Below, piece by piece: positions 24,187 through 34,689 of a stretch of DNA of 64,000 bases. Position 1 is the stretch's first letter. Each line of letters opens with the position of its first letter. The position numbers and the translations under genes were made by a program. Below the pieces are notes generated by a model. It worked only from the letters and a program-made list of their open reading frames with translations. It was not told the DNA's origin and did no database searches. The DNA comes from an uncultured Pelagibacteraceae bacterium (GTDB lineage: Bacteria > Pseudomonadota > Alphaproteobacteria > Pelagibacterales > Pelagibacteraceae): contig CACMDB010000004.1 of assembly GCA_902612325.1 (NCBI GenBank), positions 124,001 through 188,000 on the forward strand. Direction: 5' to 3'.

Positions 24187-25888
24187 TTCTTTTATCTTCG
24201 TGTCTAATTATCTTAAATTTTATACCTTTTTGTTTTAGCTCTGCAATAAAATTAGTGAAATTTTTTAAATCTCTTATGATTAATTGAAATTTAAAATTTA
24301 TATAGTTAGGGTTTTTGCCTGCCATCACAAGGTTTGAAATATTCAGTTTATGCTCTCCGATTAATGAACTAACATTACCAAGCTGACCGGGTTTATCTGG
24401 TAAAGATATCCATAAAGTAGTATTGTACTTTTTTACTCTTTCCTCTTTTCTTTCTCCCTTTTCATGCCAATAACGTCTTATAGCTGCCCTTGCTTTTCCT
24501 GTTTTTGTTATTGGGATCCAATGCAATGATGGTGAATGATTTTTAGAGGTAATAATTTTAACTCGATCTCCATTTCTTAAAATAGTTTGGAGTTCACTTT
24601 TATTACCATTAATTTCACATCCGATTGCGGTATCTCCTATTTTAGTATGTACGGCATATGCAAAATCAATTGGAGTAGCATCTTTTGGTAATTTAATAAC
24701 CGATCCTTTTGGTGTAAAACAAAATACATTTTCTTGGAACATTTGTAGTTTTGTATATTCATACGAATGTTCTGGATTTTCATTTTTTTCAATGATTTCT
24801 ACTAAATCTTTTAACCAGTCATATTCTTTCCAAGTTAAAGAATTAAATTTCTCAGAGGATTTATATTGCCAATGTGAAGCAATACCTCTTTCAGCGAAAT
24901 CATGCATTTCTGTTGTTCTAATTTGAATTTCTATGGGTTTTTTATTAGATCCAATAACTGCGGTATGAATTGATTTATAACCATTAATTTTAGGTGAAGA
25001 GATATAATCTTTAAATTTGCCAGGTATACAATTGTATTCTTTATGTATTATCCCTAAAGTTTTGTAACAATCATCAATATTTTTTAAAATTATTCTAAAT
25101 CCAATAATATCAGTTATTTGCTCAAGAGAAACTCGTTTCTTTTGAACTTTTCTCCAAATTGAAAAAGGTGTTTTGCCTCTTCCATAAATTTTAGATTGTA
25201 TATTATTGTCATTTAACAAAGTGTTGATTTCAATAGAAAGAGATTCGAAAATATCTTTTTTGTCAGATTTGATTTCATCTAATCTATTTTGAATTAGTGT
25301 TCTTGCATCATTATTCAAAACCTCAAAAGATAAATCTTCTAGCTCATCACGAATTCTATGCATTCCCATTCTATCAGCTAATGGTGCATAAATTTCCATT
25401 GTCTCTTGTGCAATTCTTTTTCTTTTATCTTCTTTAGTGATAGCTTTTATCGTTCTCATATTATGTAAACGATCTGCAATTTTAACTAACAAAACTCTTA
25501 TATCTTTTGAGGTTGCTAAAATAAGTTTTCTAAAGTTTTCTGCTTTTGAGTTTGTGGTTGCGGTGTTTTCAAAAACTGAAATTTTTGTAACACCATCAAC
25601 TAAATCTGCAACCTCTTCACCAAATTCTCCTTTAATGGTCTCGTAAGTAGCGTAGGTATCTTCGATTGTATCATGTAATAAACCAGTAGTAATAGTAGCG
25701 CTATCTAATTTGAGATCTGTTAGGATATTTGCGACTTCTATTGGATGTACTGAATATGGGTCACCTGAAGCTCTCTTTTGATTACTATGTGCTTTAACAG
25801 CAAAATCATAAGCTTTATTCAGTTTTTCAGGGTTTAAAAATTTGTTATAAATTTTTACTTTATTTATTAAATCTTCAGAATTAAGCAT
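24143..25888 (-). CDS. spoT: Bifunctional (p)ppGpp synthetase/hydrolase, compact RelA/SpoT homologue
   Basis: 581 residues, short for a long RSH (about 700-750). The hydrolase HD domain is intact (SVHPIEVAN, LLHDTIEDT, KIADRLHNMRTI). The synthetase domain has YGRGKTPFSIWRKVQ, ITDIIGFRII and a KFKD sequence in PGKFKDYISSPK, the basic type found in bifunctional enzymes. TGS follows (about 405-465: VFCFTPKGSVIKLPKDATPIDFAYAVH). After only some 40 residues comes an ACT domain (TTLWISLPDKPGQLGNVSSL). The helical and zinc-finger/CC regions that normally lie between TGS and ACT are missing or reduced. It sets the level of the stringent alarmone. Confidence 0.94.
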   Translation of the reverse strand: MLNSEDLINKVKIYNKFLNPEKLNKAYDFAVKAHSNQKRASGDPYSVHPIEVANILTDLKLDSATITTGLLHDTIEDTYATYETIKGEFGEEVADLVDGVTKISVFENTATTNSKAENFRKLILATSKDIRVLLVKIADRLHNMRTIKAITKEDKRKRIAQETMEIYAPLADRMGMHRIRDELEDLSFEVLNNDARTLIQNRLDEIKSDKKDIFESLSIEINTLLNDNNIQSKIYGRGKTPFSIWRKVQKKRVSLEQITDIIGFRIILKNIDDCYKTLGIIHKEYNCIPGKFKDYISSPKINGYKSIHTAVIGSNKKPIEIQIRTTEMHDFAERGIASHWQYKSSEKFNSLTWKEYDWLKDLVEIIEKNENPEHSYEYTKLQMFQENVFCFTPKGSVIKLPKDATPIDFAYAVHTKIGDTAIGCEINGNKSELQTILRNGDRVKIITSKNHSPSLHWIPITKTGKARAAIRRYWHEKGERKEERVKKYNTTLWISLPDKPGQLGNVSSLIGEHKLNISNLVMAGKNPNYINFKFQLIIRDLKNFTNFIAELKQKGIKFKIIRHEDKRNAFTQKILRYFKKN

Positions 25889-25908
25889 TCAAACACTATA
25901 TCACTAAA

Positions 25909-26421
25909 TTAAATTTGTTTAATAGACCTAATGTCTCTATTTTTTAATGATAATAATAGTTTTTTTATGGAATGTTTTGAAACTGGATGTTTCCAATTTT
26001 TATCTATCTCAAATAATGGAAAAAGGACGAAATTTCTTTTATGCATTCTTGAATGAGGTAGATTTAATTCACCTTTCATTTTTCTTCTATTAAAATCAAT
26101 TATATCAATATCGCACTCTCTAGGAGCATTTCGAAGTCTTTTCTTTCGTCCCAGGCTTGTTTCAATAGTTTTACAAACACTTATTAATTCAAAAGGTGAT
26201 AATTTAGTTAGAACCTTAACTACAACATTGTAAAATTTAGGATTGTTATTATCAGGCCAAGACAAACTCTGATAATAGCTTGATGATTTTACTATCATAA
26301 TATCATTAAGAATTAATTTTGATTTAGCTAATTCAATATTATTGATTTTATTTCCAAGATTAGAACCTATACCTAAATAGACAGGATTAACTTGATTTTC
26401 TAATATATCTTGCTCTATCAC
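25909..26421 (-). CDS. folK: 2-amino-4-hydroxy-6-hydroxymethyldihydropteridine pyrophosphokinase
   Basis: 170 residues. [12 protein letters not shown] is the N-terminal signature, then [17 protein letters not shown], and the key [18 protein letters not shown] with the Mg-binding Dx[20 protein letters not shown] completes the fold. It activates the pterin for folate synthesis. The only plausible ATG overlaps smpB by 35 bases. It occupies the place between smpB and rsh where rpoZ often lies in alphaproteobacteria. Confidence 0.95.
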   Translation of the reverse strand: MIEQDILENQVNPVYLGIGSNLGNKINNIELAKSKLILNDIMIVKSSSYYQSLSWPDNNNPKFYNVVVKVLTKLSPFELISVCKTIETSLGRKKRLRNAPRECDIDIIDFNRRKMKGELNLPHSRMHKRNFVLFPLFEIDKNWKHPVSKHSIKKLLLSLKNRDIRSIKQI

Positions 26422-26857
26422 GATTCCAGTCTCTTTGTTTTTTTACTGCTCTTTTATCAAATTGTTTCTTACCCTTGGCTACAGCTAACTCTAATTTTGC
26501 TTTTCCTTTTTTAAAATACATTTTTGTAGGTACTATTGTAAGCCCGTCTCTTTGCATTTTCCCAATTAGTTTATTAATTTCTCTCTTATTTAATAACAAT
26601 TTTCTTTCATCGGTTGGATTATGGTTTGAATAACTAGCTTGCTTATATGATGCAATATGTGAATTTATCAAGACTATTTCACCTTTTTTTTCTATTGCGT
26701 AAGAATCTGCTATGTTAACTTTACCATTACGAATTGATTTTATTTCAGAACCTTTTAAGACAATACCTGCTTCAAACAAATCCTCAAAAAAATAATTGAA
26801 ACTAGCTTTTTTATTAAGACAAATTATTTTTAAACCACTATTGGTTTTTTTTTTCAT
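26387..26857 (-). CDS. smpB: SsrA-binding protein SmpB
   Basis: 156 residues with the SmpB barrel: [30 protein letters not shown]-type N-terminal half, VNIADSYA, and the C-terminal basic tail [20 protein letters not shown], which becomes helical on the ribosome. It works with tmRNA to rescue stalled ribosomes. It shares one base with dapA and overlaps folK by 35 bases. Confidence 0.96.
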   Translation of the reverse strand: MKKKTNSGLKIICLNKKASFNYFFEDLFEAGIVLKGSEIKSIRNGKVNIADSYAIEKKGEIVLINSHIASYKQASYSNHNPTDERKLLLNKREINKLIGKMQRDGLTIVPTKMYFKKGKAKLELAVAKGKKQFDKRAVKKQRDWNRDRARYIRKSS

Positions 26858-27738
26858 TAAACTAGTTTTGCAGAATGAAGTGCTTTTTTAACGATGTCCT
26901 TAGTTTCGGCTGTCACTTTTACAAGAGGTAGTCTTACATTATCATCACAAAGATTTAATAATTTTGCTGCGTATTTTACTGGACTTGGATTACTTTCGAC
27001 AAACATTGCATGATGAAGAGGTTGTAATATTTTATCAATTTTTTCAGCCTCTTTAATTTCATCGTTATTTTCAGATTTTGAAAATTTTTGAAAATCAGAA
27101 CAAAGTTTTGGAGCAATATTTGCAGTAACACTTATAGCTCCCACTCCACCTCTTTTATTAAATTCTAAAGCATTATCGTCATTACCAGTTAATTGAATGA
27201 ATTCATTTCCCATCTTTTTTAAAGTTTGTTCAACCCTATTTAGGTCTCCAGTTGCATCCTTAACACCAATAATATTTTTCAATTCAAATAATCTAGCCAT
27301 AGTATCAACTGACATATCAATAACCGATCTCCCAGGAATATTATAAATTATTATAGGTATTCCACATTTGTCATTTATTGCTTTATAATGTTGGTATAAG
27401 CCTTCTTGTGTTGGCTTGTTATAATAAGGTGTTACAATAAGAGCGCCTGTGGCTCCAATTTTTTCTGCATGAGTTGTAAGTGAAATAGCCTCCTCTGTAG
27501 AGTTCGATCCTGTACCTGCAAAAACTGGTAATTTTCCATTACTTTCTTTTACACATAACTCAATCACTCTTTCATGTTCATCATGACTTAAAGTTGGTGA
27601 CTCACCAGTTGTTCCTGCTGGAACTAATCCATTTGTCCCATTTTGGATATGAAAATGAATTAAATTAATATATGTCTCATCATCAAGTTTATCATTTTTA
27701 AACGGGGTGACTAAAGCAACATTTGATCCTTTAAACAT
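26857..27738 (-). CDS. dapA: 4-hydroxy-tetrahydrodipicolinate synthase
   Basis: 293 residues of the DapA TIM barrel: [22 protein letters not shown] (Thr/Ser of the pyruvate site), [15 protein letters not shown] (Tyr of the triad), [10 protein letters not shown], and the Schiff-base Lys in [11 protein letters not shown]. It is the first committed step of lysine and diaminopimelate synthesis. It heads the minus-strand cluster and is divergent from slt across a 43-base gap that must hold both promoters. Confidence 0.96.
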   Translation of the reverse strand: MFKGSNVALVTPFKNDKLDDETYINLIHFHIQNGTNGLVPAGTTGESPTLSHDEHERVIELCVKESNGKLPVFAGTGSNSTEEAISLTTHAEKIGATGALIVTPYYNKPTQEGLYQHYKAINDKCGIPIIIYNIPGRSVIDMSVDTMARLFELKNIIGVKDATGDLNRVEQTLKKMGNEFIQLTGNDDNALEFNKRGGVGAISVTANIAPKLCSDFQKFSKSENNDEIKEAEKIDKILQPLHHAMFVESNPSPVKYAAKLLNLCDDNVRLPLVKVTAETKDIVKKALHSAKLV

Positions 27739-27781
27739 AAATACTTATAACATACATTGTAGATTCATATAGTAAAAGATT

Positions 27782-29992
27782 ATGATTAAAAAAATCTTAT
27801 TTTGGATAGTATTGATTAATTTATTCGGTCTACAAACTATAGCTCAATCTGACATAATCCCATTAAAAAAACCCATCCAATCTGATGAGCTAACACAAAA
27901 AAAATTATTAATAGATGTACTAAAACCCTTACCCAAACCAATACCAAAAATAGTAACAAAAGAGATAGAAAAAAAAATTGAATCTAAGCCAGAAAAGAAG
28001 ATAAGTGGACTGATACTTCCCAAAAAAAAACCATTAATCGCTGGAACAAAAAAAACAACAGAAATAAAGATATCAAAATATTATCGTAAAAAAGATTTTG
28101 CATTAGCAAAAAAAGCAATTTCCGAAATGAAAAAAGCTAGTTGGACAGCTGCAATTAAAACTGCCAAAAGAGCTAAAGATAAATCTATATATGACTTTAT
28201 TCAATGGAGGCATTTACTTACAAAGGGAAATCAAGCTTCTTATTATGATTATAAAACATTTATAGATTCAAATGAAGATTATCCTAGAATTGGAAGAATA
28301 AAATATTTAGCAGAGCATAAACTTTCTACAGAAAAAGTTAGTCCACGAAAAATTATAGAATGGTTTGGTCCTGCGGAACCTTTAAGTGGTTTTGGTAAAA
28401 TGATATTGGGTGAAAGTTTTATTCTTAATGGTAATAAGGAAAAAGGAATAAGACTCATTAAAGAAGGCTGGATATCAGCTGAATTGTCTAAAACAGATTT
28501 AAGATTTTATCGTAAAAAATTTAAGAAATATCTTAATGCAGACGATTATATTAAACGAGCAGAATATCTTGCTTGGAATAATAAATACTGGGACTTAAAA
28601 CGACTATTAAGATATTTACCTAAAGATTATGAACTATTATATACAGCGAGACAACTATTGATGAGTAAATCGTATGGTGTCGATAATGCTATTTCTAAAG
28701 TTCCATCTAATCTTAAAAATGATGCTGGTTTAAATTACGATAGATTAAAATGGAGAAGAAAAAGAGGAAGAGTTGATAGTTCTGTTGAAATTCTTCTAAA
28801 GATAAAAAACACAAAAGATTACTTAGTTCGTCCGGATAAATGGTGGATAGAAAGAGAAATAATTTCCAGATCATTAATATATAAAAAAAAATATGAATTA
28901 GCTTATAAAATTGCTAGTAACCATGGAATGAATGATGGACCTGAATTTGCTGCTGCTGAGTGGATGAGTGGTTGGATTGCATTAAGTTTTCTAGATGATC
29001 CAGTATTAGCCAAAGAACATTTTGAAAATTTTTATTATAATGTTGGATACCCTATTAGTACAGCTAGAGGTGCATATTGGTTAGGTAAAACTTATAAAAA
29101 ACTTGGTGATAAAGATCTATCTTATAAATGGTTTAAAGAAGCAACAAATTATTTGACCACTTATTACGGTCAATTGGCATTTATGGAAATTAGTCCAAAT
29201 GAAAAATTTGAGCTTTCAAAAGACATGATTATTAAAAAAGAATATCGTGATTATTTTTTTAAAAAAGATTTAGTCAAATTGATATATTTACTTGATGAAT
29301 TAGATGAAGATAAATATGCTAAGCATATACTAAGACATTTGGCTAATGATGATGTTGGTAGTGGTAGTGAGGTTTTGGCAGCTGAACTTGCAACAAATAT
29401 AGAACGATTTGATTTTGCTATTCAAATTTCTAAAATAGCATCCTATGAAAAAAGATTTCACAACAAATATAATTACCCAATCATAAGCACACCCAAATAT
29501 ATTAATGGAAGAAAAATTCCAGATAATGCTTTCATTCTTTCAATCATAAGACAAGAGAGTGAGTTTGATTTAAGTGCCAATAGTCATGCTGGTGCAAAAG
29601 GTTTAATGCAATTAATGCCTTACACTGCTAAACTAGTTGCTAAGCAGGCAAAACTTCCTTATTCAAAATCTAGGTTAACTACTGATGCAGAATATAATAT
29701 TAACCTAGGGTCACATTATATAGCAGGATTAATTCTTGAATATGACGGTGCTTATCCATTTGCAGTGGCTGCTTACAATGCTGGACCAAAAAGAGTTCGA
29801 TATTGGAAAAAAATAAACAAAAATCCTCAAAAAAATCAAATTGATTATATCGACTGGATTGAATTAATTAAATTTAAAGAAACTAGAAATTATGTCCAAA
29901 GAGTATTGGAAAACTACAATGTTTATAGATACGTGCTTGAACAACAGCCAATTGCAATGAAAGATTTCTTTAAGAATAATCCCTTGTTTTAA
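27782..29992 (+). CDS. slt: Soluble lytic murein transglycosylase
   Basis: 736 residues. An N-terminal signal peptide (IKKILFWIVLINLFGL, cleavage after about residue 21) is followed by a Lys/Pro-rich linker (about 35-100). Then comes a long helical superhelix domain and a C-terminal lysozyme-like SLT domain (about 575-710). The catalytic Glu592 lies in IIRQESEFDLSANS; GAKGLMQLMPYTA and YPFAVAAYNAGPKRV are the other SLT motifs. It cleaves peptidoglycan with 1,6-anhydro ends in the periplasm. It is divergent from dapA, as in many alphaproteobacteria, and stops four bases before the facing tRNA-Ser. Confidence 0.95.
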   Translation: MIKKILFWIVLINLFGLQTIAQSDIIPLKKPIQSDELTQKKLLIDVLKPLPKPIPKIVTKEIEKKIESKPEKKISGLILPKKKPLIAGTKKTTEIKISKYYRKKDFALAKKAISEMKKASWTAAIKTAKRAKDKSIYDFIQWRHLLTKGNQASYYDYKTFIDSNEDYPRIGRIKYLAEHKLSTEKVSPRKIIEWFGPAEPLSGFGKMILGESFILNGNKEKGIRLIKEGWISAELSKTDLRFYRKKFKKYLNADDYIKRAEYLAWNNKYWDLKRLLRYLPKDYELLYTARQLLMSKSYGVDNAISKVPSNLKNDAGLNYDRLKWRRKRGRVDSSVEILLKIKNTKDYLVRPDKWWIEREIISRSLIYKKKYELAYKIASNHGMNDGPEFAAAEWMSGWIALSFLDDPVLAKEHFENFYYNVGYPISTARGAYWLGKTYKKLGDKDLSYKWFKEATNYLTTYYGQLAFMEISPNEKFELSKDMIIKKEYRDYFFKKDLVKLIYLLDELDEDKYAKHILRHLANDDVGSGSEVLAAELATNIERFDFAIQISKIASYEKRFHNKYNYPIISTPKYINGRKIPDNAFILSIIRQESEFDLSANSHAGAKGLMQLMPYTAKLVAKQAKLPYSKSRLTTDAEYNINLGSHYIAGLILEYDGAYPFAVAAYNAGPKRVRYWKKINKNPQKNQIDYIDWIELIKFKETRNYVQRVLENYNVYRYVLEQQPIAMKDFFKNNPLF

Positions 29993-29995
29993 TAA

Positions 29996-30087
29996 TGGCG
30001 GAAGAGGAGGGATTCGAACCCTCGGTACAAGTTTCCTCGCACGGTCATTTAGCAAACGACTGGTTTAAGCCTCTCACCCACTCTTCC
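29996..30087 (-). tRNA. trnS: tRNA-Ser (anticodon GCT), CCA encoded
   Basis: 92 bases on the minus strand with acceptor stem GGAAGAG/CTCTTCC, anticodon loop TTGCTAA (anticodon GCT), a long variable arm typical of serine tRNAs, T-loop GTTCGAATC and encoded CCA. It is convergent with slt and divergent from the sarcosine oxidase operon. Confidence 0.97.
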
Positions 30088-30151
30088 AAGAAATTTGTCG
30101 CCTTTGATTGTATTGAATAATCAACATTAATAAAGTAATTATTCATTAATT

Positions 30152-31405
30152 ATGAAAAATAAGTATTCAATATTTTCGCTTATTAAAAATGCTTTTTCTT
30201 ATCATGAAAATTGGGAAAAAGCATGGAAAGACCCTGAGCCAAAAAAAGAATATGATGTGGTAATTATTGGTGGTGGTGGCCATGGTTTAGCAACAGCTTA
30301 CTATCTCGCAAAAAAACATAATATGAAAAATATTGCTGTTGTTGAAAAAGGTTGGATTGGTGGTGGGAATACAGGAAGAAACACTACAATTATAAGATCT
30401 AATTATTTATGGGACGCAAGTGCTGGTCTTTATGATCACGCTCTAAAAATATGGGAAGGCCTTTCTCAAGAATTAAACTACAATGTAATGTTTAGTCAAA
30501 GAGGAGTAATGAATCTTGCTCATAATCTTCAAGATGTAAGAGATTTAAAAAGAAGAACCCATGCTAACAGACTTAATGGTATTGATGCGGTATATTTAAA
30601 TACTGAAGAAGTTAAAAAATTTTGTCCAATAATAAATACATCTCCAGATATAAGATACCCTGTATTAGGTGGAACTTTACAAAAAAGAGCTGGAACCGCA
30701 AGACATGATGCAGTTGCATGGGGATATGCACGTGGTGCAGATGAAATGGGTGTGGATATAATTCAGAATTGTGAGGTTAAAGGTATTAAGAGAAATGGCG
30801 ATACAGTTGAAGGTATTGAAACTACAAAAGGATTTATTAAAACAAATAAAATTGGTGTAGTAGCTGCAGGTCACTCTAGTGTGATAGCTAATATGGCTGG
30901 ATTAAGGTTGCCATTAGAGAGTAAACCGCTCCAAGCTTTAGTTTCAGAGCCTGTGAAACCAATCATAGATACAGTTGTTATGTCAAATGCTGTTCATGCA
31001 TATGTTAGTCAATCAGATAAAGGTGAATTAGTAATCGGGGCGGGAACTGATGATTACGTATCGTACTCACAAAAAGGAAGTCATGATATTGTTGAGGGGA
31101 CATTAAATGCAATTTTAGAGTTATACCCTATCTTTAGTCGTATGAGAATGTTAAGACAATGGGGTGGAATTGTAGATATTTGTCCAGATGCAAGCCCAAT
31201 TATAAGTAAAACATCAATCAAAGGTTTATATTTTAATTGTGGTTGGGGAACGGGAGGATTTAAAGCTACACCTGGCTCTGGAGATTTGTTTGCGCATACA
31301 ATAGCCAACGATGAACCGCACAAACTTAATGCTGCATTTAATTTGAATAGATTTGTAAGTGGTGACCTTGTGGACGAACATGGTGCAGCAGCTGTAGCAC
31401 ACTAA
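30152..31405 (+). CDS. soxB: Sarcosine oxidase beta subunit
   Basis: 417 residues. After a 30-residue lead, [20 protein letters not shown] binds [22 protein letters not shown] is typical of the heterotetrameric enzyme's beta chain. His185 in [17 protein letters not shown] corresponds to the residue that covalently carries FMN in the corynebacterial enzyme. [14 protein letters not shown] closes the FAD domain. It oxidises sarcosine to glycine and a one-carbon unit. Its stop overlaps the soxD start (TAATG). The first gene of the operon lies 64 bases after tRNA-Ser on the other strand; I see no riboswitch in that leader. Confidence 0.97.
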   Translation: MKNKYSIFSLIKNAFSYHENWEKAWKDPEPKKEYDVVIIGGGGHGLATAYYLAKKHNMKNIAVVEKGWIGGGNTGRNTTIIRSNYLWDASAGLYDHALKIWEGLSQELNYNVMFSQRGVMNLAHNLQDVRDLKRRTHANRLNGIDAVYLNTEEVKKFCPIINTSPDIRYPVLGGTLQKRAGTARHDAVAWGYARGADEMGVDIIQNCEVKGIKRNGDTVEGIETTKGFIKTNKIGVVAAGHSSVIANMAGLRLPLESKPLQALVSEPVKPIIDTVVMSNAVHAYVSQSDKGELVIGAGTDDYVSYSQKGSHDIVEGTLNAILELYPIFSRMRMLRQWGGIVDICPDASPIISKTSIKGLYFNCGWGTGGFKATPGSGDLFAHTIANDEPHKLNAAFNLNRFVSGDLVDEHGAAAVAH

Positions 31406-31680
31406 TGTTTTTAATTAATTGTCCTTTTTGTGGTGAACGAGAACAAAGTGAATTTAAAGCTGGTGGAGAAGCTCATATTGTTAGGCCCAAACAACCAACT
31501 GAATTAAGTGACGATCAATGGGCAGAATATTTATTTATGAGAAAAAATATTAAAGGTATTCAATTCGAAAGATGGAACCACATTCATGGTTGTAGAAAAT
31601 GGTTTAACATGGTGAGAGATACATCAAATGATGAAATTAAAGCCGTTTACAAAATGGGTGAAAAACCACCAGTTAAATAA
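31405..31680 (+). CDS. soxD: Sarcosine oxidase delta subunit
   Basis: 91 residues, the usual size. INCPFCGERE at the N-terminus and HIHGCRKWFNMVRDT near the end supply the Cys/His ligands of the small zinc-binding delta chain, which clamps the complex. It shares one base with soxB and is three bases from soxA, the order B-D-A-G being standard. Confidence 0.97.
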   Translation: MFLINCPFCGEREQSEFKAGGEAHIVRPKQPTELSDDQWAEYLFMRKNIKGIQFERWNHIHGCRKWFNMVRDTSNDEIKAVYKMGEKPPVK

Positions 31681-31683
31681 TCA

Positions 31684-34600
31684 ATGACAAAAAATTTAAG
31701 AGTTAAAAGTAGTAAATTAGTTGATGAAACATATCGAATTTCATTTAAATTTAATGGTACAACTTATTATGGATTTAAAGGTGATACACTTGCTTCTGCC
31801 CTATTGGCTAATAACATCCACCTAGTTGGTAGAAGTTTTAAATACCATAGACCTAGAGGAATTATGACTGCTGGGTCAGAGGAACCAAACGCCATTGTTC
31901 AACTTCATAATGGAACTTCAAGAACAGAACCAAATGTAAGAGCTACTGAAATAGAAATATATGAGGGTCTTGTTGCTACAAGTCAAAATTGTTGGCCTAG
32001 TGTAAAGTTTGATATTGGAGGTATAAACAATTTTTTAAGTCCATTATTACCTGCAGGTTTTTACTACAAGACTTTTATGTGGCCAGCAAGTTTTTGGGAA
32101 AAATATGAATATTTTATTAGAAAATCTGCTGGTTTAGGAAAATCACCTGATGTTCCAGACCCTGACATATATGAACACAAATACATTCATTGCGATGTAT
32201 TAGTTATTGGTGCAGGTATTTCAGGACTTATCGCAGCAAAAACCGCAGCAAAAAGTGGTTTTAAAACACTATTGGTTGAGGAAAAATCATATTTAGGTGG
32301 TTCTACAATTTATCAAGACTCAGAATTTTTTAAAATTAACAATCAAAATTCAGCTTCATGGTTAGAAAAGGAAATCAATGAAGTAAAAAAAATTGAAAAT
32401 TTAGAAATTAAAACCAGAACAAGTGTTGCTGCTTTTCATGGTTATAATTTTTTATTAGCAAGAGAAAATTTAACTGATCACTTGCCACTTGAACAAAGAG
32501 AAAATAAAACTCGTCAAAGATTACTTAAAATACGCGCTAAAAAAGTTATTACAGCCACAGGGTCTATAGAAAGACCTTTAATTTTTGACAATAACGATCG
32601 CCCAGGGATATTACTTTCATCTGCTATAAAAAAATATGCAGATTTATTTGGTGTAGCATGTGGAGAGAAAAATATTTTATTTACCAATAATGATAGCGTT
32701 TATGAAACTGCAATAAGTTTAATTCAAAAAGGGATTAAAGTACAAGCGATAATTGACAATAGAGAAGAAATTGATTCTAAACTTATTAAAGAAACTGAAA
32801 AAAACAATATTAAGATTTATAAAGGTTACACAATTGTAGATACATTTGGATACAAAAGAATAAATAGTGTCTCTATAATGAAATTATCTAAAGATGGTCA
32901 AAAGGTTATAGGATCAAAAGAAAATATTTCATGCGATAGTTTAGGTATTTCAGGAGGTTGGACACCAGCAGTTCATCTATTTACTCAATCGGGTGGAAAA
33001 CTTAAATTTAGAGATGATGATCAAGTTTTTATTCCAAATACTTATCCATCAAATCAGATAAGTATCGGAAGTTGTAATGGTGATTTTACTTTAGATGAAA
33101 TATTAATTAATACGCCCAAATTACTCAAAGAATTTTTAAATATCAAAAAAACCGAATACGAAAATATTGAAATATATTCAGCATTTAACAAATCAAAAAG
33201 AAATATTTGGTTATTGCCTTCGAATAAAATTGTAGGGAAAACTAAATCATTTGTAGATTTTCAAAACGATGCAACAGCCAAAGATATTAAATTAGCTTTA
33301 AGAGAAGGTTTCAGGTCTATTGAACATGTTAAAAGATATACAACAACAGGTATGGGTACAGATCAAGGTAAACTTGGGAATATGCATGCCTTAGGAATAA
33401 TTTCCGAAACAGCGTCTTCTAAAATGGGTGAACTTGGTACAACAACATTTAGACCACCCTACACTCCTCTTACATTTGGTACTATCGTTGGAAGAAATGT
33501 TGGTAAATATTTTGATATAATAAGAAAAACACCAATTCACGAGTGGCATGTTGAAAACAAAGCTGAATTTGAGAATGTAGGACAATGGAAAAGAGCTTGG
33601 TATTATCCACAGAATGGTGAAAACATGCACGAAGCTGTTCAAAGAGAGAGTAAAGCTGCAAGAGATAGTGCAGGCATATTAGATGCATCCACGTTAGGTA
33701 AAATTGATATTCAAGGTACTGATGCCTCTGAATTTTTAAATAGAGTTTACACCAACGCTTGGTCAAAACTTGAGATTGGAAAATGTCGATATGGTTTAAT
33801 GCTGAACGAAGATGGCATGGTCTATGACGATGGTGTTACTACCAGATTAGACGAAAATCATTATATTATGACAACGACAACTGGTGGTGCTGCTACAGTT
33901 TTAGGTAAACTTGAAGATTATCTTCAAACAGAATGGCCTGAGCTAGATGTGTATTTGACATCTGTAACTGACCATTACGCAACTATTAGTGTTTGTGGTC
34001 CTAATAGTAAAAAGATAATTCAAAAAGTAATACCTGAAATCGATTTATCAGATAAAGATTTTCCTCATATGTCATTTAAGAATTCAAAAATTGGTAAAGT
34101 GAAATGTCGAGTTATGAGAATAAGTTTTACTGGTGAACAAAGTTACGAAATCAATATTCAGGCCAATTACGCTAAATCAGTATGGGAAAATTGTATGGAG
34201 GCAGGAAAGGAGTTTAATATTACTCCCTATGGGACTGAAACAATGCATTTATTAAGAGCGGAAAAAGGATTTATCATAGCCGGTCAAGACACAGATGCAA
34301 CTATGACACCAATTGATTTACAAATGGATTGGATAGTTAGTAAAAAGAAATTTGATTTTATAGGTAAAAGATCTTTATATAGATCAGATACTATTAGGGA
34401 AGATAGGAAACAATTAGTAGGTCTTATCACAGACAATCCAGAAGAAATATTAGAAGAAGGGGCACAAATTGTTGCAGATATGAATAAAAAACCAATAGAA
34501 ATGTTAGGTCATGTTACCTCTAGTTATTTTAGTCCAAATTTAAAAAAATCTATTGCTCTTGGAGTAGTTAAGGGTGGAAAAAATATGATGGGTCAAAAAT

Positions 34601-34689
34601 TAATAATTCCAATGGAAAAAAAACAAATCAATGTAACGGTTACAGATCCGGTATTCCTAGACAAGGAGAACAAAAGATTAAATGCTTAA
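31684..34689 (+). CDS. soxA: Sarcosine oxidase alpha subunit
   Basis: 1001 residues with the domains of the family in order. First is an N-terminal ferredoxin-like part (about 10-100: YYGFKGDTLASALLANNIHL, FKYHRPRGIMTAG). Second is an NAD/FAD-type Rossmann domain (about 170-520, starting CDVLVIGAGISGLIAAKTA). Third is a C-terminal glycine-cleavage T-protein-like domain (about 600-1000, with VCGPNSKK and SFTGEQSYEIN), which transfers the one-carbon unit to tetrahydrofolate. It overlaps soxG by eight bases. Confidence 0.97.
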   Translation: MTKNLRVKSSKLVDETYRISFKFNGTTYYGFKGDTLASALLANNIHLVGRSFKYHRPRGIMTAGSEEPNAIVQLHNGTSRTEPNVRATEIEIYEGLVATSQNCWPSVKFDIGGINNFLSPLLPAGFYYKTFMWPASFWEKYEYFIRKSAGLGKSPDVPDPDIYEHKYIHCDVLVIGAGISGLIAAKTAAKSGFKTLLVEEKSYLGGSTIYQDSEFFKINNQNSASWLEKEINEVKKIENLEIKTRTSVAAFHGYNFLLARENLTDHLPLEQRENKTRQRLLKIRAKKVITATGSIERPLIFDNNDRPGILLSSAIKKYADLFGVACGEKNILFTNNDSVYETAISLIQKGIKVQAIIDNREEIDSKLIKETEKNNIKIYKGYTIVDTFGYKRINSVSIMKLSKDGQKVIGSKENISCDSLGISGGWTPAVHLFTQSGGKLKFRDDDQVFIPNTYPSNQISIGSCNGDFTLDEILINTPKLLKEFLNIKKTEYENIEIYSAFNKSKRNIWLLPSNKIVGKTKSFVDFQNDATAKDIKLALREGFRSIEHVKRYTTTGMGTDQGKLGNMHALGIISETASSKMGELGTTTFRPPYTPLTFGTIVGRNVGKYFDIIRKTPIHEWHVENKAEFENVGQWKRAWYYPQNGENMHEAVQRESKAARDSAGILDASTLGKIDIQGTDASEFLNRVYTNAWSKLEIGKCRYGLMLNEDGMVYDDGVTTRLDENHYIMTTTTGGAATVLGKLEDYLQTEWPELDVYLTSVTDHYATISVCGPNSKKIIQKVIPEIDLSDKDFPHMSFKNSKIGKVKCRVMRISFTGEQSYEINIQANYAKSVWENCMEAGKEFNITPYGTETMHLLRAEKGFIIAGQDTDATMTPIDLQMDWIVSKKKFDFIGKRSLYRSDTIREDRKQLVGLITDNPEEILEEGAQIVADMNKKPIEMLGHVTSSYFSPNLKKSIALGVVKGGKNMMGQKLIIPMEKKQINVTVTDPVFLDKENKRLNA

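Noticed and set aside
30088-30151. Riboswitch (glycine or SAM type) upstream of sarcosine oxidase
   Set aside because: The 64-base leader is too short and lacks the conserved cores of glycine or SAM riboswitches.
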